A DNA stretch of 64,000 bases from Scilla litardierei (taxonomy: Eukaryota > Streptophyta > Magnoliopsida > Asparagales > Asparagaceae): contig CM061142.1 of assembly GCA_030789695.1 (NCBI GenBank), positions 46,875,987 through 46,939,986 of the forward strand, read 5' to 3'. The notes beneath the pieces were generated by a model that had not been told where the DNA came from, made no database searches, and worked only from the letters and a program-made list of their open reading frames with translations. The translations under genes and the position numbers were made by a program. Below are positions 11,919 through 21,470 of this stretch, piece after piece (the stretch's first letter is position 1; each line of letters begins with the position of its first letter).

Positions 11919-13996
11919 TTCTACCCTCCTTAAAATAATTCCGTCCTCGGAATTTAAAAATCTCTTTTGTTTAAAAATCTCTTTTGAAAATAATCGATGT
12001 TATGAAGAAGCTCAAGCAAATAAATGATAGAAGAGATAGTAATATACTAAACTAGGTTGTAAATAACATGAAATATAATGCGATATCACAGCATCAAGAA
12101 AACAAGAGATGTTATATTTGAATACATACTATTGACATCACCATAGCTTCCGTAACTAGTTTCGAAACCTAGTATCATCACAATAGTTACTCTGACTTCT
12201 CAAGTAGTCGAAAATTAACATGAGATGATAACATCACATGAAAATGAGGGCTCTATTATGATGAAAACATCTGTTCGAACTTGGAACCTGAGATGATAAG
12301 CAAGTAGCAAGCTATTTAAACCTCATAAAACGGAAGACCATAAAGTTTATTCGTGCTACTGGTAACTAACTGGGTCTAGCATGTATCGACTAATCCATGG
12401 GTACCAACAACATCAATCTCCATAATGCCCAACCACATGCTAACGTCCAAATCAACGCCCAAAGATAAGTACAAGGCCAATACCCAAAGTCGGTACTCAC
12501 TGTCAGTATTTCTCCCATCAATCTCCATAATATTCCACAATAAGGTAAGATCCAAGCTCTCATCCAGAGCCAAGCACAAGGCCTACATCCAACTTCAACA
12601 CCCAGGGCCAATATCATACCAATAATCATCGCCATCACTCCTTCCGTAGACCAATACTTGACATTCGCAACACCCAACATCACCCAACAAATGAACAACC
12701 AAAAGCACGCTTTCCAGCACACCAGAAGAAGTAGACGCAAAAGGAAGCCTAGATGGGATCTCAATCTGGGTGAGACCCAAGGCAGAGAGCTCAAGAGAAG
12801 CCCAAGGATCACGGCTTTCCAAGATCTCAGCCACAGAGCGGTAGCGAAGGTGGCGACGAGGGTCGTCGCCAAGGTCAAAAATCCCAAAACATATCGTTGG
12901 AGGGCCATCGGTGGTTGTCGATTTATGGTAGCTGCGACTGCTTGACGTAGTGGGTGTCACCGGAGTAGGGTGGGGTGGTGGAGCTTCAGGTGAGGTCGGA
13001 GGAGCTTGAGGTGAAATGGGGCGAGTTCGCTTGGGGAAGAGGCCGGGAGGAAAAGTGTGAGTCGATACGGCGTAGGGGAAACCACGGTGTGGTTTGGTGA
13101 GGAAGAAGAGGGGGGTCTTTTAAAAAAAGGGGGCATCGAAATTCGTTGGTAGGGTAGGCAAGGTTAGGCAGGACCGGGGCTCGAGGTGAGAATGAGGACA
13201 AAAAGAAATAAAGAGGGGTAAGACGGTAGGTGGAAAAGAGGTTAACTCATGGAGAATTGGGCACAAGAAGAAAGTAGGATCTAGAAGAGAAATACGAGCT
13301 CAAAAAGACGCAAACAGCCTACACTTGCACGTCAGGTTTGGCTCGTCTCAAAATCTCTGGCATCATCCTCCAATACTTCTGAGCGTTCTTCGTTTCACTT
13401 CCGTTGTCGAAATCGAACTTCTGGTGATCGAAAATCGAATGCTACCCTCCTTAAAATAGACGTAGCTAGAGTTTAAGCGTACTAATTCTAAGAAGGTCAA
13501 TCGAAAGGTCATCAAGCTAAAGGATGTGTGATGTTGATGAAGATCGATGGTGTTACATAATCACGATTCGCTTTCTTACGGTTCAACGGAACACATCAAG
13601 GGAAGTGACTAAGCCAGGATCACTTACCCCAAGTCTAGCAAGGGTGATCCAACAAACTTAGCCAAGCACATTGACCGGATCATGGTCCATTGAAGGAAGC
13701 TTATCATTTATACGTGTGCCATCATTAACTGAAGGAAAGGTGATGAAGTGGGTGGATAGTGCAACTTATGAAAACTTACTATAACTGCTAGCAAAAGAGG
13801 TTACTATGGAGGGTATAACCAAGAATGGAACACGAGTTCCTAAGCAAGGGTTAAGAGTTCAAAGGAAGTGATGAGGATCAAGGAAGACCTAATGAAGATG
13901 GTAATAAGGACGCTTTTACCCGTATGTCGAATACATGTGAACAATCGAGACATCCTGTACTCGAGAGTTCAATTTGAGTATTTTATATTGTACATC
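11919..13996 (-). other. Element F: internal region (non-coding), interrupted at 13996 by G
   Basis: 2.1 kb with no retroelement domain on either strand. The F polypurine tract abuts the LTR at its left. The 17-base string CTACCCTCCTTAAAATA occurs at 11921-11937 and again at 13442-13458. Antisense frames near 12390-12960 are hydrophobic or low-complexity and show no family match I recognise. G inserted after ACATC (13992-13996). Confidence 0.65.
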
Positions 13997-16002
13997 TGAC
14001 GTGCGTTTATATTTCATATATTTGCGCATGTTTTCTTCCGTGTTTCTCCATATTTTACCGCCGTCTTGTATTCGTTTTCTCGTGTTTTCTTATTTTCTTT
14101 CACTTTTCCTTGTTTTTGTATATTTGCAGGAACTTACAGCATTTGGGACATAAAACGATGATATCATGAGTCCCCGGAGCAACGGGAGGGATCACGCGTG
14201 ATCCAGGGGGTCAAACGACCAAGATTGCCACTTTTCAGCCCCCACCCGATCGGTTGGACACAGCCAACCGATCGGGTGATGCACGCGTGCACGACCCGGA
14301 CTGAAGTTGGAGCAAAGTGTAAAGTCAACCGACCGGTTCGTCGACCGGTTCATCCCAACAAATTTCTCGGGAAGTTGGAGCTTAATTCCAACCGATCGGG
14401 TGATATCTCACCCGATCGGTTCATCTGAAGCTGAAGTTTCCCAAACGACGACCCGGTCATGCCACCCGTTCTCCTCTGCGACCGGTTGAAGCTCCCGAAA
14501 CTCGACGGCCAAAGCAACAAGCGGCTCACCCGATCGGTTGATGTTTCAACCGATCGGGTGGCCTTTTCTTCCGCTTTCGCGCACCGCTGCTCATTCATTG
14601 AAGATCTGCTACCATTCCAGAAGGATTTTGGGTGATCTCTTATTTTTCTAGCGTAGGCATCGTCATTAGCTTTCCAACGATAGGTCGCATGCCCAAATCC
14701 GATTTTTCTAGATTTTTCTGGAATTTTCTAAGCGCAGCTATGTGCTGAAACTGGCTGCAGTCTGGAATTTCACTTCAACCGATCGGTTGACTTGTCAACC
14801 GACCGGGTGAGACCTGTTTCTGCGTATCTGAGCTCTCTGTTTGTTCCACCCGATCGGGTGAGTTTTCACCCGATCGGGTGGGCCTTTTTTGCCAGTTTTG
14901 AACCCGACCCAAGAGGGTTTTTGAGGGGTTTTAAATAGGGGTTGGGGGCACGACTTGGAGAGGATTCTCCTCTAGTTTTTAGGGCTTTTTCAGCCCCTTT
15001 GTTGGGAGGATTAGGGTAGGTTAGATTAGGTTTTATCTTCTAATAAATCTTGTAATGGATTGAAGACTCAATTGCAAGCTAAGTGTTTTCTTCTCTCATT
15101 TTCTATTGTTTTGTGTTGTTTTCATTGTTGCATGATGGTGAACATTTGTATGTCTTTTCTATTGCTTGTTTTTATGTTATTCACCATTGAGTAGTGTTTG
15201 ATGAACCCTAATACGGGTTAGGGTAGGATTGATGCTTGGAAATTTACATTTGGCTTGGTTGCATGGCATGTGTTCGATGAAATGTGTCAATAGGGATTTC
15301 TAGCAATCTGAGTCCAATTCGTACGGCAACACACTAGATGTGTTGGGGATTGGGGTCCGGTTCTTGTCCTGTCAAGATCCGCTTCGATGTATTGCTAGAA
15401 ATCACATTTGACCTATTTGGCCATTAGGGTTACGCGGGGGTGTTTCATTGTCATCGGCGGGAGAAAGACCGCCTTTGACCGTCGGGCCGAGGGGGAATAA
15501 ACTTGGCGGTTGACTCCCTAGCCATAGCTCACGCCCCCAGCGTAGACATCGAGTCCTCGCGCGCGGGAGCGGCTTGGACGAAGTGTTGGGAGATATCATT
15601 GTGGCCATAATGCTTCCGGTTGCGGAAGGTGTTTATGGACACGGGAGTGCCCACCGTCCGGAACCGGGTAGGCCTAGCGTGCTTGGCACCGACCGGAATA
15701 TCGGGCCATGGACGCTAGGTACCACCTTTTGGGGCAATGTCTCACCCTGGATCAAGTCAAATGCCAAGTGTCATGAGTGCTCTAGCCCGTGTTAGCGGGG
15801 ATTCATTTCGTGTCTTTTTCATTTCTTTCTTTTATTTCTACATTCCACCCATATCATCCGCGTAGCTAGCACGCGACCTAGGCGAGGCTAGTAGCCACTC
15901 AAGCCATCCACCTCCCTGTGTTCGATATACCCGCACCCTACACTAACCGTGCACTTGCGGTAAAACGATACCGCGCCCATACCGTAAACGGGGCGCCGGT
16001 CA
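13997..16002 (+). mobile_element. Element G: 5' LTR
   Basis: 2006 bp. It holds an array of CpG palindromes (14243-14881) followed by a TATA-like TTTTAAATAG (about 14929-14938), then R/U5. Compared with the 3' LTR it has one extra 20-bp palindrome-plus-spacer and one extra base, which accounts for the 21-bp length difference. Confidence 0.9.
14243..14881 (+). repeat. Array of CACCCGATCGGGTG-type palindromes in the G LTR
   Basis: Copies occur near 14243, 14264, 14391, 14414, 14527, 14547, 14777, 14850 and 14870, with related ACCGACCGGT sites near 14328. Many are paired as inverted repeats: CACCCGATCGGTTGG (14243-14257) and its exact complement (14264-14278) with a 6-base loop, and again 14527-14541 with 14546-14560. 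The array ends about 50 bp before the TATA-like box. The 3' LTR repeats it at about 19668-20290. Confidence 0.85.
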
Positions 16003-16008
16003 AGTTTT

Positions 16009-16026
16009 TGGCGCCGTTGCCGGGGA
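16009..16026 (+). other. Element G: primer-binding site, tRNA-Asp
   Basis: TGGCGCCGTTGCCGGGGA is the complement of the 3' end of plant tRNA-Asp (UCCCCGGCAACGGCGCCA). It starts six bases after the LTR end. tRNA-Asp priming is typical of Athila-like elements. Confidence 0.88.
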
Positions 16027-16242
16027 GGCGTTCGGTTTGATATTAGCTTAGCTTGGGTTTGTTAGACTACGCATAAAAACACAAAAAAAAAATTTTTGTT
16101 TTTTTTAAAAAATATATATATATATTCAATAACCAAGAAATTTTTCCCCCACCATTATATTATCTTTTTGTTATTCTCTTGTACTATTGACGCTCCTCTC
16201 TAGTTTTCTTATTTTTGTTGTCCAGGTATCTTTGAAATTGCC

Positions 16243-17604
16243 ATGTGGAGATCAAATTTCGATGCTCAAATGAGAGGCTACAATCCCTATTCATTTTTGG
16301 TTTGTGAGACTTGTGGGATGGCGGGGCACGTGTATTATGATTGCCCATATACGCTTGAGAGCCTCCCCCTACACCAAGGCCATACATTTTCCCACAACCA
16401 TTGTCCGAACACCTCCCATCCATTTCCTCAACCTTATATCCCTCCACCAACACAAGAAGAATCAAGCCTCGTGTCTCTCCTTGAAAGTGCCATGTTTAAC
16501 CAAGGCCAAATGTTACAAAACTTGATGGTACCAATCACCGAGCCTACACCGAGGAGAGAGGATGAAGGAGAGGATATACCCACTTTCATGGTTGAGACCA
16601 CCATCTCATCGGCCACCATAGACACATCTTATACCGATGCCCCAATTTTCCCACACTACCACTTGGATGACGAAGCATTTTTTGATGATGATAGTGAGGA
16701 TGGGGAGATTTCTCTAGGATCTGTGGGAGAGACTTGTCATCTCTATTTGGATACCCCATATGAGTCCTATGAGAGCACCGAGGAGACCACCGAGCTTATG
16801 CATACCGGCGAGGAGGATGTGCGTGAGGACGACGACACCACGACCACATACGAGGGGTCCGCTCCACATCCACCTCCACAGCCATCTCTGTCACAGCTTC
16901 CTCCTTGGTCGGTGGTCAACCATGAGGATGTCATTCAGGACATCGAGCAGATGGAGGAGCATGAGCATATCGTCGAGGAGGATGTGCATGAGGGCTTGGA
17001 TACGATCGTCCACTTCATGGAGCCTGAGCCACATCTACCTCTACCGTCACGCTCCACTTCTTCTGCGGCTGAGCATCTACTTGAGCATATTGCCCCTATT
17101 CAGGGAGATTTTCATACTCACTCTCACTCCACATTCGAGTCTCGCTTTTCACGTCCTATTTCTTTAGACTCATATATATTTGACACACCATATCTCTCAC
17201 AGGACACAGGATCGACTTCCCTTGAGGTATGCTGCGGTGTGTCACCACCTGGAGAGCAACTTCACATGGAGAGCGGGTATTTGATCGTCGCTAGCACAGA
17301 GGATAGCATACCATTTCCAGGGAGTGTTCGCCACATTTCATATATTTTACCATCATTTATCGGCGACTATCTCTGGGATACATTTATTTTGGGAAATAAT
17401 TTCTTGCCATGGACTAATGCACCTCGTCCTTTGCAGGTCACATGTGAAAACCTACTAAGGATGCTTGGAGGTGCATTGCTTGGGTCCATTGGCACATGTG
17501 GCACATCGTTTCTAGCGGAGCCACAGAAGGAGCAGTTAGAGCAGCTACCTGCCCCACTTCAGATCTTGGATCCGCCTATGCTCAGGTGTATCCTAATCCA
17601 GTAG
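16243..17604 (+). CDS. Element G: 453-aa ORF with a CCHC zinc knuckle, function unknown
   Basis: An uninterrupted ORF is the only long one in G's interior. Near residues 22-35 it has CETCGMAGHVYYDC, a perfect C-x2-C-x4-H-x4-C knuckle of the kind that binds nucleic acid in Gag proteins. The rest does not resemble Gag: a His/Pro-rich stretch (about 47-75), long acidic segments rich in Glu, Asp and Thr (about 105-215), further Pro/His-rich and acidic linkers, and a more hydrophobic C-terminal 100 residues. There is no protease, RT or integrase motif. A pyrimidine-rich TGTTGTCCAG acceptor-like site lies about 17 bases before the ATG, so translation from spliced RNA is possible. It may be a Gag-like packaging protein reduced to its knuckle, or an Athila-type accessory ORF. 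I do not recognise a family. Confidence 0.6.
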   Translation: MWRSNFDAQMRGYNPYSFLVCETCGMAGHVYYDCPYTLESLPLHQGHTFSHNHCPNTSHPFPQPYIPPPTQEESSLVSLLESAMFNQGQMLQNLMVPITEPTPRREDEGEDIPTFMVETTISSATIDTSYTDAPIFPHYHLDDEAFFDDDSEDGEISLGSVGETCHLYLDTPYESYESTEETTELMHTGEEDVREDDDTTTTYEGSAPHPPPQPSLSQLPPWSVVNHEDVIQDIEQMEEHEHIVEEDVHEGLDTIVHFMEPEPHLPLPSRSTSSAAEHLLEHIAPIQGDFHTHSHSTFESRFSRPISLDSYIFDTPYLSQDTGSTSLEVCCGVSPPGEQLHMESGYLIVASTEDSIPFPGSVRHISYILPSFIGDYLWDTFILGNNFLPWTNAPRPLQVTCENLLRMLGGALLGSIGTCGTSFLAEPQKEQLEQLPAPLQILDPPMLRCILIQ

Positions 17605-18709
17605 TGTAAAAATTTACCGCTTTCTAGTTTAGATTTGAATAATCTCGCCTCCTCTCATTAGCGAGGGGAGCGTATCTAGGATTTGCTTTTGCATCTTAAT
17701 AACCCTTCATGTCGTGCCCTTCTATCATTTCACCCCACATCCTCTTCCGAGGAGAACGATCAGACTGTCTCTCCTGCATTCTGATTTCTTTCTTTTCCGA
17801 TTTTCCCCTAGCATATTTCTGCATCACATTGATCATATCATTTTGCTAACATTGTCATGTTCAGCTTGGGGGAAATCGACTTTTGTGTGCATGTTTTCGT
17901 GTGTCGTTGTTGTGTGTTTGTGTCTAGGTGTTCTTTTGTCGTGTTTTATACCTTTTATTTGAGTGTTTCTTTTTCTTTATTTTTTTAGTTTCGCTCATGT
18001 GTTTTTCGTGTTTTTCATTTTTTGTGTCGGTGCGTAACCCCCCCCCCCCCCATTTTCATTGCTCTCCCGTATTCACTACTATTGCATTGAGGACAATGCA
18101 AGTTTCAGCTTGGGGGAGTCGCACTTCGTGCGTCATTTGTGTCGTTTTTCTTCGTTTTTGAGTCGTTTTCCATCGTGTTTTTCTTTTTCTTCTCTTCTTT
18201 TGTCCTCCCTCCTAGAGATGACCCTATATGATGAATTGCCACAAACTGCACACACACACCTAGTATGGCCTAGATAATCACACTCACTAACTCTTGGAAG
18301 CCGAATCCCATTGCATTTCACGCTTCGTGGGTCCACTTTGCTTTTATGTGAGTCGTGTGTCGTATCTAGCTTATAGTGTGCTTCTACTTTGTGATGTTGA
18401 TTTATATACCTACCCTTGGTTGACCCCTAGATTATCATGCTTCGATGTTGAATATGCGGTATTTGCTTCTAATGTCTGCTTCTATATGCATGCTATATAT
18501 ATCGTATACTTCATTTCGCATGTGTCGGGATTCCACAATTAAGGACTAGGATAACCCATTTAGCCCATGCTCTAATTAGCGAGAATAGTTTCCTTTGCCC
18601 AAGTGTTTAGATTCCGATTTCTTTTTTGTTTTACTTGGTGCAAATCCCCTCGTCGTGTACCGTTCTCCCACTTGGGAGAGTACACATGTATATATCCCAA
18701 TATCCAAAA

Positions 18710-18815
18710 ATCCAAAAAAAAAGGAGAAAAGAAAAGAAAAACCCAAGGAGAAAAGAAAAGAAAAGAGAAAAGAAAAAAAAAATATATGTATAGCCAAAAA
18801 AATCCAAAAAAAAAA
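18710..18815 (+). repeat. A/G-rich purine tract in element G
   Basis: Nearly pure A/G (AAAAGAAAAG-type) for about 75 bp, then A-rich to 18815. A similar tract is in element K (about 52320-52450) at the equivalent position between ORF end and polypurine tract. Confidence 0.65.
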
Positions 18816-19382
18816 TACAAATACCCAAAACCCAAAAATTCCCGTGTGAATATTTTCCTACTTGTCGAGAATAAAGGGAAGGCGAGAATTTGCACCGAGT
18901 GTTCTTCTCCACATCATCTCAACCCCCATCGTTTTCGAAAATACTTGGCTTAGGAACTTTTTAGCTATTATCTAGGCTACAGTGTGGTGAATTCCTTAAC
19001 CCTAGTTGTGGAGTCCCTAACGCATGATATGTTTCGATTCTCTCTCTATTCTCATGCATGCTTGAACCATATATTCACCGCTTAATTCAATTCGAATCGA
19101 TATTTGGGACATATCTTGGATTTGTGTATATCGAGCTTTATTGCACAATGTAGATAGTGACACCGTTTGCTAGCACACGACCACGCTCGCTCGCGCTTCA
19201 CCGCGTGAGCCCACGGCACTTGTCTAGACTCGTACTCCTTGGTTTAGTGATGTGATTTGGCGTTCGCTTGCTTGGTGTGTCATTTTTTATTTTGTTGGCC
19301 CTAACGGGCGATCTAGGATAGAGAGTTTTATTTTTCTCTCTTTCTCTCTATTTTTTCCCTCCGAGCTCCTACTCTCACTCGT

Positions 19383-19402
19383 CTTCCTCGAGGACGAGGA
19401 AG
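19383..19402 (+). promoter_or_regulatory. Hairpin before the polypurine tract of element G
   Basis: CTTCCTCG-AGGA-CGAGGAAG forms a perfect 8-bp stem with a 4-base loop, 8 bases before GGGGG of the polypurine tract. Element K has the same hairpin at 62942-62961. Confidence 0.6.
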
Positions 19403-19421
19403 AGTTCAGCTTGGGGGATTT

Positions 19422-21406
19422 TGACGTGCGTTTATATTTCATATATTTGCGCATGTTTTCTTCCGTGTTTCTCCGTATTTTACCGCCGTCTTGTATTCGT
19501 TTTCTCGTGTTTTCTTATTTTCTTTCACTTTTCCTTGTTTTTGTATATTTGCAGGAACTTACAGCATTTGGGACATAAAACGATGATATCATGAGTCCCC
19601 GGAGCAACGGGAGGGGTCACGCGTGATCCAGGGGGTCAAACGACCAAGATTGCCACTTTTCAGCCCCCACCCGATCGGTTGGACACAGCCAACCGATCGG
19701 GTGATGCACGCGTGCACGACCCGGACTGAAGTTGGAGCAAAGTGCAAAGTCAACCGACCGGTTCGTCGACCGGTTCATCCCAACAAAGTTCTCGGGAAGT
19801 TGGAGCTTAATTCCAACCGATCGGGTGATATCTCACCCGATCGGTCCATCTGAAGCTGAAGTTTCTCAAACGACGACCCGGTCATGCCACCCGTTCTCCT
19901 CTGCGACCGGTTGAAGCTCCCGAAACCCGACGGCCAAAGCAACAAGCGGCTCACCCGATCGGTTGATATTTCAACCGATCGGGTGGCCTTTTCTTCCGCT
20001 TTCGCGCACCGCTGCTCATTCATTGAAGATCTGCTATCATTCCAGAAGGATTTTGGGTGATCTCTTATTTTTCTAGCGTCGGCATCGTCGTTAGCTTTCC
20101 AACGATAGGTCGCATGCCCAAATCCGAATTTTCTAGATTTTTCTGGAATTTTCTAAGCGCAGCTATGTGCTGAAACTGGCTGCAGTCTGGAATTTCACTT
20201 CAACCGATTGGTTGACTTGTCAACCGACCGGGTGAGACCTGTTTCTGCGTATCTGAGCTCTCTGTTTGTTCCACCCGATCGGGTGGGCCTTTTTTGACAG
20301 TTTTGAACCCGACCCAAGAGGGTTTTTGAGGGGTTTTAAATAGGGGTTGGGGGCACGACTTGGAGAGGATTCTCCTCTAGTTTTTAGGGCTTTTTCAGCC
20401 CCTTTGTTGGGAGGATTAGGGTAGGTTAGATTAGGTTTTATCTTCTAATAAATCTTGTAATGGATTGAAGACTCAATTGCAAGCTAAGTGTTTTCTTCTC
20501 TCATTTTCTATTGTTTTGTGTTGTTTTCATTGTTGCTTGATGGTGAACGTTTGTATGTCTTTTCTATTGCTTGTTTTTATGTTATTCACCATTGAGTAGT
20601 GTTTGATGAACCCTAATACGGGTTAGGGTAGGATTGATGCTTGGAAATTTACATTTGGCTTGGTTGCATGGCATGTGTTCGATGAAATGTGTCAATAGGG
20701 ATTTCTAGCAATCTGAGTCCAATTCGTACGGCAACACACTAGATGTGTTAGGGATTGGGGTCCGGTTCTTGTCCTGTCAAGATCCGCTTCGATGTATTGC
20801 TAGAAATCACATTTGACCTATTTGGCCATTAGGGTTACGCGGGGGTGTTTCATTGTCATCGGCGGGAAAAAGACCGCCTTTGACCGTCGGGCCGAGGGGG
20901 AATAAACTTGGCGGTTGACTCCCTAGCCATAGCTCACGCCCCCAGCGTAGACATCGAGTCCTCGCGCGCGGGAGCGGCTTGGACGAAGTGTTGGGAGATA
21001 TCATTGTGGCCTTAATGCTCCCGGTTGCGGAAGGTGTTTATGGACATGGGAGTGCCCACCGTCCGGAACCGGGTAGGCCTAGCGTGCTTGGCACCGACCG
21101 GAATATCGGGCCATGGACGCTAGGTACCACCTTTTGGGGCAATGTCTCACCCTGGATCAAGTCAAATGCCAAGTGTCATGAGTGCTCTAGCCCGTGTTAG
21201 CGGGGATTCATTTCGTGTCTTTTTCATTTCTTTCTTTTATTTCTACATTCCACCCATATCATCCGCGTAGCTAGCACGCGACCTAGGCGAGGCTAGTAGC
21301 CACTCAAGCCATCCACCTCCCTGTGTTCGATATACCCGCACCCTACACTAACCGTGCACTTGCGGTAAAACGACACCGCGCCCATCCGTAAACGGGGCGC
21401 CGGTCA
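19422..21406 (+). mobile_element. Element G: 3' LTR
   Basis: 1985 bp, same ends as the 5' LTR, followed by the duplication ACATC (21407-21411). One palindrome unit of the U3 array is lost by apparent recombination between neighbouring copies (near 20274). Confidence 0.9.
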
Positions 21407-21411
21407 ACATC

Positions 21412-21470
21412 CTGATCTTGCTATATTGTTCACGAGGTAGTTAGCGCGGACCTGCGTGGGCCACCAAACT
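21412..21470 (-). other. Element F: internal region resumed, with conserved primer-side block
   Basis: In minus sense this begins right after the LTR end (TTACA) with AGTTTGGTGGCCCACGCAGGTCC. The same block follows the 5' LTR of E, H and I. It sits where a primer-binding site should be, but I could not match it to a tRNA 3' end. Confidence 0.65.

Larger units (their letters stand above)
17605..19421 (+). other. Element G: 3' untranslated region with polypurine-like modules
   Basis: Holds three CAGCTTGGGGG modules: 17860-17875, about 18108-18118 (after TTGAGGACAATGCAAG) and about 19408-19417, the last being the true polypurine tract beside the 3' LTR. There is a run of C at about 18040-18054 and an A/G-rich tract at about 18710-18815. 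No coding frame looks real. TTGAGGACAATG followed by a G-rich run is a familiar feature of Athila-like 3' regions. Confidence 0.6.
13997..21406 (+). mobile_element. Element G: non-autonomous Athila-like LTR element with one intact ORF
   Basis: LTRs at 13997-16002 and 19422-21406 begin TGACGTGCG and end GCCGGTCA. They are flanked by the duplication ACATC (13992-13996 and 21407-21411). A tRNA-Asp primer site follows the 5' LTR. A hairpin plus GCTTGGGGGATTT polypurine tract precedes the 3' LTR. The 3.4-kb interior has one 453-codon ORF and no protease, RT or integrase. Primer choice, the hairpin-polypurine ending and the A/G-rich tract are all shared in style with Athila-like elements. Insertion is recent: about two dozen substitutions between LTRs by eye. 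Confidence 0.88.

Noticed and set aside
12390..12960. Hydrophobic 172-codon minus-strand ORF in the F interior, candidate membrane protein
   Set aside because: Overlaps other open frames on both strands, has no family resemblance and sits in an otherwise coding-less interior; not enough to call a gene.
16243..17604. The G ORF as a captured host gene
   Set aside because: It is centred between the primer site and 3' untranslated region of an LTR element, has no introns or host-like domain that I recognise, and its knuckle fits a Gag origin better; capture is not excluded.
18603..18953. Lys-rich ORFs near the A/G tract of G
   Set aside because: They are translations of the purine tract (AAA/AAG runs) and mirror Phe-rich frames on the other strand.
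21412..21470. Calling the conserved primer-side block an initiator-Met primer site
   Set aside because: TTGGTGGCCCATGCAGGTCC does not match TGGTATCAGAGC. It partly resembles the sense strand of the tRNA-iMet anticodon arm, but a primer site must be complementary, so I left the tRNA unassigned.
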